Source: Acidithiobacillales bacterium SM1_46 | GTDB lineage: Bacteria > Pseudomonadota > Gammaproteobacteria > Acidiferrobacterales > Sulfurifustaceae | Direction of reading: 5' to 3' | Length of the DNA: 32,230 bases | Assembly (NCBI GenBank): GCA_001304215.1 | Contig: LJVB01000010.1 | Span: forward strand, 1-32,230 | Part shown: one piece after another, positions 16,337 to 27,300 of the stretch | How the letters are laid out: each line of letters begins with the position of its first letter | Position numbering within the stretch: position 1 is the stretch's first letter | Position numbers and translations under genes: made by a program | The notes under the pieces: model-generated | Seen by the model: only the letters and a program-made list of their open reading frames with translations | What the model was told of the DNA's origin: nothing | Databases searched by the model: none

Positions 16337-18619
16337 CTAGCGATTGCGCGACGCAGTCCATCCTGCCTCCACAATCTGGCCGAAGCTGATAGCGGCGTCG
16401 TTGACCGGGACCGAGCATGCGAGCCGAATGTCGAAGCCCATGCGCGAAAGACGCGCCTGTGCTTCTGCGCTCAAGACCGCATTCTGGAAGACTCCTCCGC
16501 ACAATCCGACCGCAAACTCGCCTTCGTGGCCACGGACCTTTCCAGCTTGATCGGCGAGAGCCTGCGCGAGGCTCGCATGAAAGACACGAGCACGCTCGCT
16601 GGTTGGCCTTGTGGTTGCCAGAAGATGCGGCAGGAGCGGCGACCAGTCGCTTCGCCAGATGCCCTTGGTGTCGCGATCAAGCGGCAGTGGCAGCGCCTCC
16701 GTCGGCTGCGTGCAAGCCGCCTCGAGCAGCATCGGCCCCTGGCCCTCGAAACTGGATCGGTGGTTGAGGCCGGTGAGAGCAGCCGCTGCGTCGAACAACC
16801 TGCCCACCGCGCTCGATGACGGCGCGTTCAAGCGTTTGTGCCAGGCCGCGCGCAGTACAGTGGTGTCCTCGGGACACCCGGGCCATTCCATGCCTGCTTC
16901 CCAGAGCAGCGCGAGGGCCGAGCGCCAAGGTTCGCGGCCGGCCTTCTCGCCTCCTGGCAAGTGAAAGGGCCGGAAGCTTGCAACGCGTTGCCATGCGCCA
17001 GGGCGGCCAAGCAATGCCTCGCCTCCCCAGAGTGTCCCGTCGGCGCCATAACCGACGCCGTCCCAGGTGAAAATCAGCCAGCGTTTCACGTCGACATGCT
17101 CTCCGGCAAGGGCTGAGGCATGGGCGTGGTGATGCAAAACGCTTGTGACGGGAAGCCCCGAACGGCGCGCCCAGCGCGTGCTGGCATAGCCGGGGTGTGC
17201 ATCGCAGGCAACGCGTTCGGCTTGCACGTCATACAGCGCTTGCAGGTCGGTGATCACCTGCTCGAAGACGGACAGCGCGCGTGGCGAATCGAGATCGCCG
17301 ATGTGCGGGGAAATCACAACACGATTCCCCCACGCGAGCGCGACTGTGTTCTTCATGTGACCGCCAACCCCGATCATCGGAGACGGTAGCGAAACTGGTA
17401 GTGTGAGCTCGAGGGGCGCACTCCCGCGCCCGAGGCGAAGCGGGCGCGTGTCGCCAGCGATCAAACGGATTACCGGATCGTCAGCCGGGCGGGCGATCGG
17501 TCGGTCATGATGCAGGAAGGCATCCGCGACCTGTGCGAGCCTTGCCTCGACCTCGGCATTGTTCGTGAGTACCGGCTCGCCGCTCAGGTTCGCCGAGGTT
17601 GCCACCAACGGACCGCCAGCATCGCTGAGCAGGAGATGGTGCTGCGGGCTGTATGGCAAAAACGCACCGATCTCACCGAGGCCGGGTGCGACCGATGGCG
17701 CTACCTCCGTGTTGGCGCGCATGGGGACCAGCACGATCGGGCGCATGGGATCGAGCAGCACCCGTGCGTGCTCCGCCGTAAGCGCTGCCGCCGCACGGAC
17801 GGCATCGAGGCCATCGTGGCCACGAAACGGAAACATGATAGCAAGCGGCTTGTGCGGGCGACGCTTACGCGCGCGCAGCCTCGCAACGGCGGCCTCGTTG
17901 CTTGCATCGCACAGGAGGTGGTATCCGCCGATGCCCTTGGCCGCGACGATTCCGCCCTGACGCAACAACATGACGCACGCCGCCAGTGCCGCCTCGTTGT
18001 CTTCGGCAATCGTGGTGCCGTTCGCGACGAACGAGAGTCTCGGCCCGCATATCGGGCAGGCGACTGGTTCGGCGTGAAAGCGGCGGTCGAGAGGGTTCTC
18101 GTATTCGCGCAGACACGGCTCGCAGAGCGGAAACGACGCCATCGTGGTGTTGGCACGATCATAGGGCAGCCGTGTGATCAGGGTGTAGCGCGGACCGCAC
18201 TGTGTGCAGTTAATGAAGGGGTAGCGGTAGCGCCGGTTCGCCGGGTCGTTCATCTCGCGCACGCAGTCATCGCAGGCGAAGTAGTCGGGCGGCACGTGAA
18301 TCTCCGGCTGCTCGGCACGCTCGCTCGGCAGAATGGCGAAGGCCGTGACAGGGGAAAGTGGCGCGCTTTGGCTTGAGGTGATCTCGGGACGAGCCAGGGG
18401 CGGGGCTGCCGAGAGCAGGGCCTGCGCGAAGCGGTCGAGGGAAGGCGCGTCGCCCTGCGCGAAGATCTCCACCCGACCGGTCAGGTTGCGTATCCAGCCT
18501 ACGACCTGGTGGGCATGCGCAAGACGGTAGACAAAAGGTCGAAAGCCCACGCCTTGCACGCGCCCGCCGAGCACGATGTGGCGTGCTTCCTGTGCCGATG
18601 AGTCGTGCTCCTTATCCAT
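16337..18619 (-). CDS. hypF: Carbamoyltransferase HypF
   Basis: Acylphosphatase 'HIVLGGRVQGVGFRPFVYRLA'; zinc motifs 'CDDCVREM...CTQCGPRY...CEPCLREY...CPICGPRL'; 'GVGGHMKNTVALAWGNRVVISPHIGDL'; C-term 'VGLCGGVFQNAVL'. Confidence 0.96.
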   Translation of the reverse strand: MDKEHDSSAQEARHIVLGGRVQGVGFRPFVYRLAHAHQVVGWIRNLTGRVEIFAQGDAPSLDRFAQALLSAAPPLARPEITSSQSAPLSPVTAFAILPSERAEQPEIHVPPDYFACDDCVREMNDPANRRYRYPFINCTQCGPRYTLITRLPYDRANTTMASFPLCEPCLREYENPLDRRFHAEPVACPICGPRLSFVANGTTIAEDNEAALAACVMLLRQGGIVAAKGIGGYHLLCDASNEAAVARLRARKRRPHKPLAIMFPFRGHDGLDAVRAAAALTAEHARVLLDPMRPIVLVPMRANTEVAPSVAPGLGEIGAFLPYSPQHHLLLSDAGGPLVATSANLSGEPVLTNNAEVEARLAQVADAFLHHDRPIARPADDPVIRLIAGDTRPLRLGRGSAPLELTLPVSLPSPMIGVGGHMKNTVALAWGNRVVISPHIGDLDSPRALSVFEQVITDLQALYDVQAERVACDAHPGYASTRWARRSGLPVTSVLHHHAHASALAGEHVDVKRWLIFTWDGVGYGADGTLWGGEALLGRPGAWQRVASFRPFHLPGGEKAGREPWRSALALLWEAGMEWPGCPEDTTVLRAAWHKRLNAPSSSAVGRLFDAAAALTGLNHRSSFEGQGPMLLEAACTQPTEALPLPLDRDTKGIWRSDWSPLLPHLLATTRPTSERARVFHASLAQALADQAGKVRGHEGEFAVGLCGGVFQNAVLSAEAQARLSRMGFDIRLACSVPVNDAAISFGQIVEAGWTASRNR

Positions 18620-18789
18620 GCAACAGTAGAGCTGGGCGGTGGCGCCGGTCGGATGGCCGAACGCCACTCTAGCATTGGGGCGGTCGCTGAGCAGGCTCGC
18701 TCTTGGGGATTGGCGGCAATCGGGCATGAATTGCTGCCGTGCGTTCTGTCGGCTTCAAGGCGGGCACTTTCGGCGAGCACGAAGGCGGT

Positions 18790-18948
18790 ATGCAGAAGCT
18801 GCTGTCCGGCAGGATGACGCTGTTGCCCGGAACGCTCTTGCTGTTTGCCACGCAGCATGTCCGCAGCACCTGGGTTGCCGGTGCCCTGGCGGCGGCGCTG
18901 GTGATCGTCGGCCTGATCGAGCTTACGCGTCGATTTCGACCAGACTAG
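18790..18948 (+). CDS. Small single/double-TM membrane protein, hypothetical
   Basis: MQKLLSGRMTLLPGTLLLFATQHVRSTWVAGALAAALVIVGLIELTRRFRPD; GAAGG before ATG 18790; not obviously antisense to another gene. Confidence 0.35.
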   Translation: MQKLLSGRMTLLPGTLLLFATQHVRSTWVAGALAAALVIVGLIELTRRFRPD

Positions 18949-19323
18949 GGTCGCCTGGCCGGCGACTGCGCGAGCCTGGGGTCCGGAGTTCGCGGCCCTG
19001 ATACTGCACGCCCTACCCGAAAGCCGGCGCCTTTACGGCGGCCCGTTTCGATTCGCGTGATTTCACTGATATGTTTTTTACTTAAAAACAGTAGGTTGCG
19101 TGTTGTTTAGGAGACGATTTTTACGGCGTCGGCTGGCCCGGATGTTGCACCTAGATAAGCGCCACAGGAGCTTGCCCCGCGAAGGGAATGGGGCAGCGCC
19201 GGGGGTTTTTGCTGTCCGGCTAGGGAACATGGGACCGAGAGACAACTCAATGGACGTTCGTCAGGGCGGTTGGTCGCAGGTCGCGGCAACGATTGGGCGC
19301 GCCTGTCGCGCAGGCAGGGCCTG

Positions 19324-21795
19324 ATGTTCAACGGTCGTCGCTGCAGTATTGCCGCCAAGCTTAACGCGCTCGTGATCGGCTTGGTCGCCGTCACGACGTT
19401 CGGCACGGCATGGTTGCTGTTCTCGCGTGAGGCCTCAGAGTACGAAGCCGCGTTGGTGCAGGATGGCGCGGCTCTCGCGAATATCGTTGCCGAGAACAGC
19501 GAGTTTGCACTGTATACCCAGAATGCGAGCGCGATGGAACAAATTGCGCGCAGTCTCCAGGCCTATCCGCACGTTGCCTACATCCGCTTTGCTGATCATC
19601 GCCAGCGCGTACTGTTCGAAAAGAGCCTGCACCCCAACGCAGTACCATCCCCGCTCGGTGCCGAGCGACCAACTCATTTGAAATACCGCGTCCCGTTCGC
19701 CGAGTTCACGGACACGTCCAACGGACGGCACTACTACGACATGCGGGTCGCGGTGCGGGGTGCCTCTGCAGTCGATCCGACGCGCATGTTCCAGGAGATC
19801 GATCCGCGCAGCACCGACATGGACATGATCGGTTATGTCCAGATCGGCTTTAGTGACGAGCGCATACGGGCGCGCATCAATGAGGCGGGATGGAGCACTC
19901 TGCTCTACGCGGCGCTGTTCGTCCTGCTCGGCGTGACGGTGACGCTGTTTGTGACGCGAGGCATCACTGGTCCGCTTGGCAAGCTGGCGGCGGCGGCGCG
20001 CGCAGTGGGCGACGGGCACCTCAATCCGGACATCGACGTAAATACCAATGACGAGGTCGGTGATCTGGGCCGGGCATTCCGCGAGATGCTCGAAAATTTG
20101 CGTCGTACCCGCGAGGAGGTCGAGCAATCGCAGCGCACCCTCGAGGAAAAGGTCGAATGGCGTACGCAGGAGTTGGCGCTCGCCAAAGAGCACGCAATGG
20201 TGCTGGCCGACAAGGCCGAACATGCCAACCAGGCAAAGTCGCAGTTCCTGGCCAGCATGTCGCACGAGATCCGCACGCCCATGAATGGCATCATCGGAAT
20301 GGTCGACATGCTGGCCGCGACCAGGCTTGATGCCACCCAGCAGCATTATGTACGCACGTTGCACGGCTCGAGCGAGAGCCTGTTGACGCTACTGAACGAT
20401 ATTCTCGATCTCTCCAAAGTTGAGTCGGGCAAGCTGGAGCTGGAATCCGTTGACTTCGGTGTGCGCGATCTCCTCACCGAGGTCTGCGACCTCTTTGCCG
20501 GGCCGACGCAGCAAAAGCAGATTGAAATCGACTGCGTCTGTACGGAGGACGTTCCGGGACTGGTTCGCGGGGACCCAGCACGGTTGCGTCAGGTGCTGGC
20601 CAATCTGGTCGGTAACGCGGTCAAGTTCACCGATCGAGGAAAGATCATGGTCCGCGCACAACTGCACGGCACCCGCTCCGAGCAGGTCGTCCTGCGCTTT
20701 GAGGTTCGTGACACCGGTATCGGTATCGCGCCGGACAAGCTCGATCGCGTGTTCGAGGTGTTTACTCAGGGAGATAGTTCCACCACTCGCCGATTTGGCG
20801 GCAGTGGCCTTGGACTCGCGATCGTACGCCAACTGGTAAGTCTTATGGGTGGCGAAATCCGGGTGGAAAGCCAGCCGGGCCAGGGATCGCGCTTCTGGTT
20901 TACGGTGCGCCTCGGTCGGGTAGAGGCTTCGAGCGTGCAGTCTCCTGCGGTGGCGCCGCCGCGCACTACCCCGCGCCACGTGACCCATGCACGTGTGCTG
21001 CTCGCCGAAGACAATGCCGTGAACCAGGAAATCACGCGAAATATGCTGACGCTGCTCGGCTGCGAGGTCGAGGCAGTCGGTGATGGATTGCAGGCCATCG
21101 AGGCAATGCGCCGCTATGCCTACGATATGGTGCTCATGGACTGCAACATGCCGAACTGCGACGGCTACGATGCCACGGTGGAGATTCGCCGTCTCGAGCG
21201 CGCCCGCGGTGGGCGCCACGCGCCGATCGTCGCGATTACCGCAAATGTGATGCCGGGGGATCGCAAGCGTTGCCTCGCCGCGGGCATGGATGACTATCTG
21301 CCCAAGCCCCTGCGCCAGGAAGATCTCAAGGCAGCGCTGGAACGCTGGCTCGGTGCGCCAGCCGAACCCGCGAGCGCGCCTGATGTTCCGGCGCCGGCTG
21401 CGGGGCCGGAGCGGTCAACCGTTATCAATTCGCGTGCGCTGGATTCGATCCGCGCGCTCCAACATCCGGGTGGTCCGGATCTGGTCCAACGCGTCACGAG
21501 TATCTACCTCCTCGACGCGCCCAAGCTCCTCGCCCAGCTCGGCGAGGCTGTGGGGCGGGGCGACGGGCAAGCAGTGAGAAATGCAGCGCACTCGCTCAAG
21601 TCGAGCAGCGCGAGCGTTGGCGCGACGCGGTTCACCGAGTTGTGTCGCGAGATGGAGGCACTGGCCAAGAGCAACCGAATCGACGAATGCGAACGGAATC
21701 TGCCGGCGTTGCAGCAGGAATTTTCTGCGGTAAAGGGTGCGCTCGCCGGCCATGCGAAGGGAGATACGGATGAAGCAGCCAGACGTTCAGCGTGA
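19324..21795 (+). CDS. Hybrid sensor histidine kinase: CHASE8-like periplasmic domain, HAMP, HisKA, HATPase, REC, HPT
   Basis: '[40 protein letters not shown]' (CHASE8-like), '[23 protein letters not shown]' (H-box), '[20 protein letters not shown]', REC '[18 protein letters not shown]...[14 protein letters not shown]', HPT '[14 protein letters not shown]'. Confidence 0.95.
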   Translation: MFNGRRCSIAAKLNALVIGLVAVTTFGTAWLLFSREASEYEAALVQDGAALANIVAENSEFALYTQNASAMEQIARSLQAYPHVAYIRFADHRQRVLFEKSLHPNAVPSPLGAERPTHLKYRVPFAEFTDTSNGRHYYDMRVAVRGASAVDPTRMFQEIDPRSTDMDMIGYVQIGFSDERIRARINEAGWSTLLYAALFVLLGVTVTLFVTRGITGPLGKLAAAARAVGDGHLNPDIDVNTNDEVGDLGRAFREMLENLRRTREEVEQSQRTLEEKVEWRTQELALAKEHAMVLADKAEHANQAKSQFLASMSHEIRTPMNGIIGMVDMLAATRLDATQQHYVRTLHGSSESLLTLLNDILDLSKVESGKLELESVDFGVRDLLTEVCDLFAGPTQQKQIEIDCVCTEDVPGLVRGDPARLRQVLANLVGNAVKFTDRGKIMVRAQLHGTRSEQVVLRFEVRDTGIGIAPDKLDRVFEVFTQGDSSTTRRFGGSGLGLAIVRQLVSLMGGEIRVESQPGQGSRFWFTVRLGRVEASSVQSPAVAPPRTTPRHVTHARVLLAEDNAVNQEITRNMLTLLGCEVEAVGDGLQAIEAMRRYAYDMVLMDCNMPNCDGYDATVEIRRLERARGGRHAPIVAITANVMPGDRKRCLAAGMDDYLPKPLRQEDLKAALERWLGAPAEPASAPDVPAPAAGPERSTVINSRALDSIRALQHPGGPDLVQRVTSIYLLDAPKLLAQLGEAVGRGDGQAVRNAAHSLKSSSASVGATRFTELCREMEALAKSNRIDECERNLPALQQEFSAVKGALAGHAKGDTDEAARRSA

Positions 21796-23902
21796 CGTAT
21801 CGGTCCTGATTGCCGACGATGATGCCACCGCCCGCATGTTGGTGCGTGCGGCGCTCGAGCAATCAGGGTTCCAGGTCGTGGAAGCAGCGGATGGCGCCGA
21901 GGCGCTTGAATGCTATCGGCAGCATCAGCCGCAGCTCGTGCTGCTCGATGTCGTAATGCCGGGTCTTGACGGGTTTTCGGCCTGTGCCGCGATCCGCGCG
22001 GCCCCGGGTGGCGGCACGGTGCCGATCCTGATGCTCACTGGCCTTGATGACCTCGAATCGATCAACCGGGCCTACGAATGCGGCGCTACCGATTTTGCCA
22101 CCAAGCCGATCAACTGGCCGCTGCTGGGGCACCGGGCAAAGTACTTGCTGCGTGGCGCGCGCCTGTACGACGAACTCGTGGAGAGCGAGGCGCGCCTCGC
22201 ACATGCGCAACGCATCGCGCGGCTCGGGCACTGGGAGTGGGAGCCCGGCGCCGACGAGATCGTGTGTTCGGCACAGCTATGTGGGCTACTGGGGTGCACG
22301 GATGCGAAAGGGCCCTCAAACCTTGAGGCGTTTCTTGCTTGCGCGCATCCTGGAGATCGCGCGAGCCTCGAGTATGCGATCCAGCGCGCGCTGGTGGAAG
22401 CACGCTTTGAGGGCATAGACTTTCGGGTGATGGTGCCGCAATTCGGCGCGCGTTTTGTACGTGCCGAGGTCGAGGTGGTTTTGGGAGCGGACGGCAAGCC
22501 GGTGCGCCTCTCCGGCACCCTGCAGGACATTAGTGAGCGGAAGACGGCGGAGCAGCAGATCAGCTTTTTAGAGAACTATGACAGCTTGACGGGCCTGCCA
22601 AACCGTAATCTGTTTCGGGATCGGCTCGATTTCGCGCTGCAGTCGGCGCGGCGTCACGACCGTGTGCTCGCAATACTCGCCGTTGATCTGGATCGCTTCA
22701 AGCGGGTTAACGACACCCTGGGACATGGTGCAGGCGACCGGCTGTTGCAAGCGGTGGCGGAGCGGCTCGCACAGTGCGTGCGATCGAGCGATGCTGTAAT
22801 GCGCCCCGAACGCGACTTGGCGGTAAGTCGCCTCGGTGGCGACGAGTTTACGCTGATGCTCTCCGACATTGAACGTGTCGAGGACACAATCGTAGTCGTG
22901 CAGCGGATCTTTGATGCGCTTGCGCAGCCGATTACCATTGATGGCAACGCCATGTATGCCGGTGCCAGTATCGGTATTAGCGTATTCCCCCACGATGGTG
23001 CCGACGCCGAGGCGCTGTTGCGCAACGCCGATGTTGCGATGCATGCGGCCAAGGATGTAGGCGGCGGGACCTACCAGTTTTATGGCGAGGCCATGAACAA
23101 GGCGACCACCAATCGCCTTACGCTGGAGCATGATCTGCGCCGCGCGCTGCAGCGCCAGGAGTTCCGTCTGTTCTACCAACCGAAGGTGGATCTGGTGAGC
23201 GGCGCCGTGGTAGGTGCCGAGGCGCTGATCCGCTGGCGGCACCCGGAGCGCGGGTTGGTGTCTCCGGCAGAGTTCATTCCGCTGGCCGAGGAGACCGGAC
23301 TCATTGTCCCGATCGGAGAATGGGCATTGCACGAAGCCTGCCGGCAGGTGCGCATCTGGCAACAGTCCGGAAGCCGACCTATCAGTGTGGCGGTGAACCT
23401 CTCGGCACGGCAGTTCCGTCACAGCGATCTGGCAAGCGTGGTACAGCAGGCGCTCGCCGCGAGTGGTCTGGATGCGCGCTGGCTTGAGCTCGAGATCACC
23501 GAAAGTGTCGTGATGCAGGACGCCGCCCAGGCAGTCGTGACGCTCGGGCAGCTGAAGGCCATGGGCCTAACCATTTCGGTGGATGATTTTGGCACGGGCT
23601 ACTCGTCTCTCAGTTACCTGAAGCGTTTTCCGATCGATGCGCTCAAGATCGACCGATCGTTCGTTCGGGACATTGCCACCGACCCCGACGATGCCGCAAT
23701 CGCGCGCGCGATCGTCACCATGGCCGAGAGCCTCAAGCTTGAGGTAGTGGCCGAGGGCGTGGAGACGGAGGAGCAGCTGCGATTCTTGCGCAACCATGGC
23801 TGCGGCCTTGCGCAGGGATTTCTCTTTAGCAAGCCGGTGCCGGCGGACGAATTCGTGCGCTTTCTTGAGACACATCGAGACGCCGCGCGAGGCGCCGCGT
23901 GA
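21770..23902 (+). CDS. Response regulator with REC-PAS-GGDEF-EAL domains
   Basis: REC '[36 protein letters not shown]...[11 protein letters not shown]'; '[11 protein letters not shown]' (GGDEF); '[16 protein letters not shown]' (EAL), '[28 protein letters not shown]'. Overlaps the HK stop by 26 nt. Confidence 0.95.
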   Translation: MKQPDVQRDVSVLIADDDATARMLVRAALEQSGFQVVEAADGAEALECYRQHQPQLVLLDVVMPGLDGFSACAAIRAAPGGGTVPILMLTGLDDLESINRAYECGATDFATKPINWPLLGHRAKYLLRGARLYDELVESEARLAHAQRIARLGHWEWEPGADEIVCSAQLCGLLGCTDAKGPSNLEAFLACAHPGDRASLEYAIQRALVEARFEGIDFRVMVPQFGARFVRAEVEVVLGADGKPVRLSGTLQDISERKTAEQQISFLENYDSLTGLPNRNLFRDRLDFALQSARRHDRVLAILAVDLDRFKRVNDTLGHGAGDRLLQAVAERLAQCVRSSDAVMRPERDLAVSRLGGDEFTLMLSDIERVEDTIVVVQRIFDALAQPITIDGNAMYAGASIGISVFPHDGADAEALLRNADVAMHAAKDVGGGTYQFYGEAMNKATTNRLTLEHDLRRALQRQEFRLFYQPKVDLVSGAVVGAEALIRWRHPERGLVSPAEFIPLAEETGLIVPIGEWALHEACRQVRIWQQSGSRPISVAVNLSARQFRHSDLASVVQQALAASGLDARWLELEITESVVMQDAAQAVVTLGQLKAMGLTISVDDFGTGYSSLSYLKRFPIDALKIDRSFVRDIATDPDDAAIARAIVTMAESLKLEVVAEGVETEEQLRFLRNHGCGLAQGFLFSKPVPADEFVRFLETHRDAARGAA

Positions 23903-24786
23903 TGCGCAGAATGGTGCAGTGCATTGTTGGACTATCCGCGCTATGCATGTCAGTCCTAGCCAACGCGGATCCGGCGGCCGAATTTGTGCCGCTGCGCTTT
24001 GGTTCCGCCGCCATGGATATCCCGGCAGAGATGGGGCGGCGCATCGTGCCGCTGACGCGATACCTGAGTGACGCCCTGGGCAGACCGGTGGTGCCGCAGC
24101 TCTCGCGCAGCATGCAACATGCGGTCGACCAGCTTGGCAAGAGCGAGGTAGATATCGCATTGCTGACCCCGGTTGCGTACGTGCGCGCAGAAGAGCAGGG
24201 CGCGCGGATCATCGTGCAGCCGACAACCCAGGGTCGCAAGACCTTTCACCTTATGGTCATGACGCGCGACAGCGGACCTATTCGCAGTCTTGCCGATCTT
24301 GCCGGAAAGCGCTTCGCGTTCGGTGATCCGGCGGCAGTGCTGCAGTACGCCATGATGCGCCAGGCGCGGCTGCCATTTCACGAGCTCAGCGAGATCCAGT
24401 ATCTCCGTTATCACGACGTGGTCGCACGGGCGGTAGCGCAGGGCGACGTGGACGCCGGCGTGATGCGCGAAAGCACAGCACTCAGCTGGCGTGCGCGAGG
24501 GTTGCGTGCCATCTATACGACTCCGCCGTTGCCTTCCTACTGCATTGCCGTCAGCGCCAGACTTGACGGTCGTTCAGTCGAGCGAGTGCGCGAGGCATTC
24601 CTCAAGTTGAATGGGCTCGATCCAATGCATCGCGCCATTATCCGGGCGCTGGATCCGACCTATGACGGCTTCGTGGCCGGAAGCGACCACGACTATGACA
24701 TTGTTCGCAGCTATATCGGTCGCTTTGGCGCGGACGCCAAGCGCACAGTAGCGGATGCCATGCCTAGGGCGGTGGGCCGGAACTGA
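23902..24786 (+). CDS. PhnD-like phosphate/phosphonate-type periplasmic substrate-binding protein
   Basis: Signal peptide; 'PLTRYLSDALGRPVVPQLSRSMQHAVDQLGKSEVDIALLTPVAYVRAEEQGARIIVQPTTQGRKTFHLMVMTRDSGPIRSLADLAGKRFAFGDPAAV'. Start overlaps the upstream stop (TGATG). Confidence 0.88.
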   Translation: MRRMVQCIVGLSALCMSVLANADPAAEFVPLRFGSAAMDIPAEMGRRIVPLTRYLSDALGRPVVPQLSRSMQHAVDQLGKSEVDIALLTPVAYVRAEEQGARIIVQPTTQGRKTFHLMVMTRDSGPIRSLADLAGKRFAFGDPAAVLQYAMMRQARLPFHELSEIQYLRYHDVVARAVAQGDVDAGVMRESTALSWRARGLRAIYTTPPLPSYCIAVSARLDGRSVERVREAFLKLNGLDPMHRAIIRALDPTYDGFVAGSDHDYDIVRSYIGRFGADAKRTVADAMPRAVGRN

Positions 24787-25726
24787 GCGCAAGGCTTGCG
24801 GCGAGCAACAGGCCGTGGAATCCGGCCGCGGCGATAGAGAGTGGAATGGCAGGGACGAGCCGGCCGGGAACTGCGGCGAAGCGCAACAGGTCGCGCGCCG
24901 CACGCAGGCTGAGTGGTGCCGCGAGCAGACTGACCAGAGTGAGCGGGGGCAAGTATCGCATGCTCACCGCTGCCACAAGCCAGCCGTAGGCGAGCAGGGC
25001 GATCAATACGTAGCCCCAGCGTGCCGAGCGGATCTCGAGGCGCGCCACCCAATGGCGCTTGCCAACCGCAGCATCGGCGGCGCGATCGGGGAACTGGTTG
25101 ATATACAGAATGTTGGTGACGAGCAACGCGTAGGAGATTGCCGCAATCAACGGGGTCCACGAGAAGCTGCTGCGCTGCACGTAGTCGGCACCCACCGTGA
25201 TCAGCCCAAACCCGAGCGCCACGCACAACTCGCCCAGCCCGCGGCTATTGAGTCTGAGTGGTGGAGCTGAGTACGCCCAGCCGATCAGGAGTCCGGTCGC
25301 GCCGATGACGAGCAGCCCGGGCCCTGACCACCAGGTCAGGAACACACCCGCAACGAATGTCGCCCCGAACAACGTGGCCCCGAACATGGCCGTCTCCGTG
25401 GTTGTCAGGACGCCGTTCTGGATAAAGCGGCTGCCGCCGGTGAACGGAAACACACGCTCCGTGTTGATCGCGTCGGTGCCGTTCAATGCGTCGTAGTAAT
25501 CGTTCAGCACGTTGACACCGGCATGCGCGATCAGCGCAAACACCACGGTCAGGATCGCCGTAAGGGGTTGCATCGGGACGCCAGTGGCGTACGCACCGGC
25601 GAGCCCGATCAGGGCCGCGAACAATGTCACGCTCAAGAATGGCGGGCGTGTCGCGAGCAGGTAGCGCAGCAGCGGGTTGGGTAGGGCGGCGAGGGTCGGT
25701 TCAGCAGGTGGCATGCGTGGCTCCAT
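24764..25726 (-). CDS. UbiA/MenA-type prenyltransferase
   Basis: 'NVLNDYYDALNGTDAINTERVFPFTGGSRFIQNGVLT' (NDxxD), 'NQFPDRAADAAVGKRHWVARL'; multiple TM segments. Confidence 0.88.
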   Translation of the reverse strand: MEPRMPPAEPTLAALPNPLLRYLLATRPPFLSVTLFAALIGLAGAYATGVPMQPLTAILTVVFALIAHAGVNVLNDYYDALNGTDAINTERVFPFTGGSRFIQNGVLTTTETAMFGATLFGATFVAGVFLTWWSGPGLLVIGATGLLIGWAYSAPPLRLNSRGLGELCVALGFGLITVGADYVQRSSFSWTPLIAAISYALLVTNILYINQFPDRAADAAVGKRHWVARLEIRSARWGYVLIALLAYGWLVAAVSMRYLPPLTLVSLLAAPLSLRAARDLLRFAAVPGRLVPAIPLSIAAAGFHGLLLAASLALSSGPPP

Positions 25727-25755
25727 TTGCCGGATGGTTGAAATGCGTCGTGGAA

Positions 25756-27231
25756 TTAAATTGCGGTTTCGATCCGCTCACACAGGGTCTTGAGCACTTC
25801 AATGCGCGCGTAGCGCTTATCTTCGGCTGATATCAATTGCCAAGGTGCGATCTCGGTACTGGTTCGATCAACCATGTCGAGCACGGCGCGCTCGTAGAGC
25901 GGCCGCTTCTCCCGGTTGCGCCAGTCTTCGGGCGTGATCTTGAAGCGCTTGTGCGCCGTGGCCTCGCGCTCCTTGAAGCGCCGCAACTGCTCCTCGGGGC
26001 TGATCTGCAGCCAGAACTTCAACACGATCGCGCCGGCGCGAACCAGCTGTTCCTCGAAGTCATTAATTTCTGAGTACGCCCGCATCCAGTCATGTTCGGT
26101 GCAGAGATTGTCTACCCGCTCGACCAGCACGCGTCCATACCAGGAGCGGTCGAAGATCGCGATGCGTCCACGCGCCGGCACGTGCCGCCAGAAGCGCCAC
26201 AGGTAGGGTTGCGCGCGCTCTTCATCCGTCGGTGCCGCGATGGGGTAAATGTCGTAATGCCGGATGTCGAGAGCATTGGCCACGCGACGAATCGCACCGC
26301 CCTTTCCGGCGGCATCCACGCCCTCGAACAACGCGATTACCGAGTGATCGCGAAAGCGCTTTTTGCGTGTCAGACGCGCCAGTCTTCCCTGATATTCGGG
26401 TAGTTGCTTCTCGTACTTGGCCTTGTCGAGTTTTTGCGAAAGGTCGAGGCGCGCAATGATGTTGTGCTGGTCAATGCGCTCGGGAAGCGGCGGTTCGGTT
26501 GCCGGGCCCGGTGTCTCCGGCTCAGCCAGACGATGCCGCAGCGCGCCGAGCAGCGTCTTGCCGACGGACAAGTTGCGATAGTATCGGTCCGTACCTTCCA
26601 CGACAATCCACGGCGCGTGGGCGGTGCTCGTCTGGCGCAAGGTGCGCTCGGCGACGTCGCGGAATTGCCGGTAGAGCCGATAGTGCGCCCAGTCGCGCTT
26701 GGTGACGCGCCAGCGGGTCGCCGGATCGGCTTCGAGCTTCTCGAGCCGCTTCTTCTGTTGCTTGCGTGGCAGATGAAACCAGAACTTGAGTATCAGCGCG
26801 CCTTCGTCCGCGAGCATGCGCTCGAATCGCAGAATCTCGTCAAGATGCTGGTCGAGTTCGGCGGCACGTAGTTCCCCGCGCACCCGCGCGATCAGCGGCA
26901 GCGTGTACCAGTTGCCGAAGAAGATGCCGATACGTCCTTTAGGTGGTAATGCGCGCCAGAATCGCCACGCCTCGGGCCGTTCCCGCTCCTCCTGGCTCGG
27001 CTCGACCAGGGCATGAACCCTGAGGTGGCGTGGATCCATCCATTCCTTGAGCGCGTTGACCGTCTCGCCGCGGCCCGAGGCATCGAGGCCGTTGACGAGT
27101 AGCATCGCGGGAAAGCGTGCTTTCTCCAGAAGTTCGTACTGCGCGCCAAGCAGATCTTCGCGCAGAGCGGGCAGTTCGCGCTCGAAGGTTGCCTTGTCGA
27201 TCGTGTGTCCAACTTCAGCCGATTCCAGCAT
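25756..27231 (-). CDS. pap: Polyphosphate:AMP phosphotransferase (two fused PPK2 domains)
   Basis: Duplicated PPK2 motifs: 'AMLLVNGLDASGRGETVNALKEWMDPRH' and 'VIALFEGVDAAGKGGAIRRVANALD'; 'RIAIFDRSWYGRVLVERVD'; 'APWQLISAEDKRYARIEVL'. Confidence 0.92.
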   Translation of the reverse strand: MLESAEVGHTIDKATFERELPALREDLLGAQYELLEKARFPAMLLVNGLDASGRGETVNALKEWMDPRHLRVHALVEPSQEERERPEAWRFWRALPPKGRIGIFFGNWYTLPLIARVRGELRAAELDQHLDEILRFERMLADEGALILKFWFHLPRKQQKKRLEKLEADPATRWRVTKRDWAHYRLYRQFRDVAERTLRQTSTAHAPWIVVEGTDRYYRNLSVGKTLLGALRHRLAEPETPGPATEPPLPERIDQHNIIARLDLSQKLDKAKYEKQLPEYQGRLARLTRKKRFRDHSVIALFEGVDAAGKGGAIRRVANALDIRHYDIYPIAAPTDEERAQPYLWRFWRHVPARGRIAIFDRSWYGRVLVERVDNLCTEHDWMRAYSEINDFEEQLVRAGAIVLKFWLQISPEEQLRRFKEREATAHKRFKITPEDWRNREKRPLYERAVLDMVDRTSTEIAPWQLISAEDKRYARIEVLKTLCERIETAI

Positions 27232-27300
27232 CTTTTGTCAGGGCAGAATGGAGGGGCGCACTTAAAGAAGCGCTTTGCCAGCGCGCCGTGGATCAATCTA

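Noticed and set aside
17507-18376. 289-aa plus-strand ORF antisense to hypF
   Set aside because: Arg/Ala-rich shadow frame; no recognisable domain; hypF is complete on the minus strand.
19435-20364. 309-aa minus-strand ORF antisense to the histidine kinase
   Set aside because: Shadow of high-GC codon bias; the kinase frame is fully supported.
22568-23422. 284-aa minus-strand ORF antisense to the GGDEF-EAL gene
   Set aside because: Opposite frame of an intact GGDEF-EAL gene; no motif.
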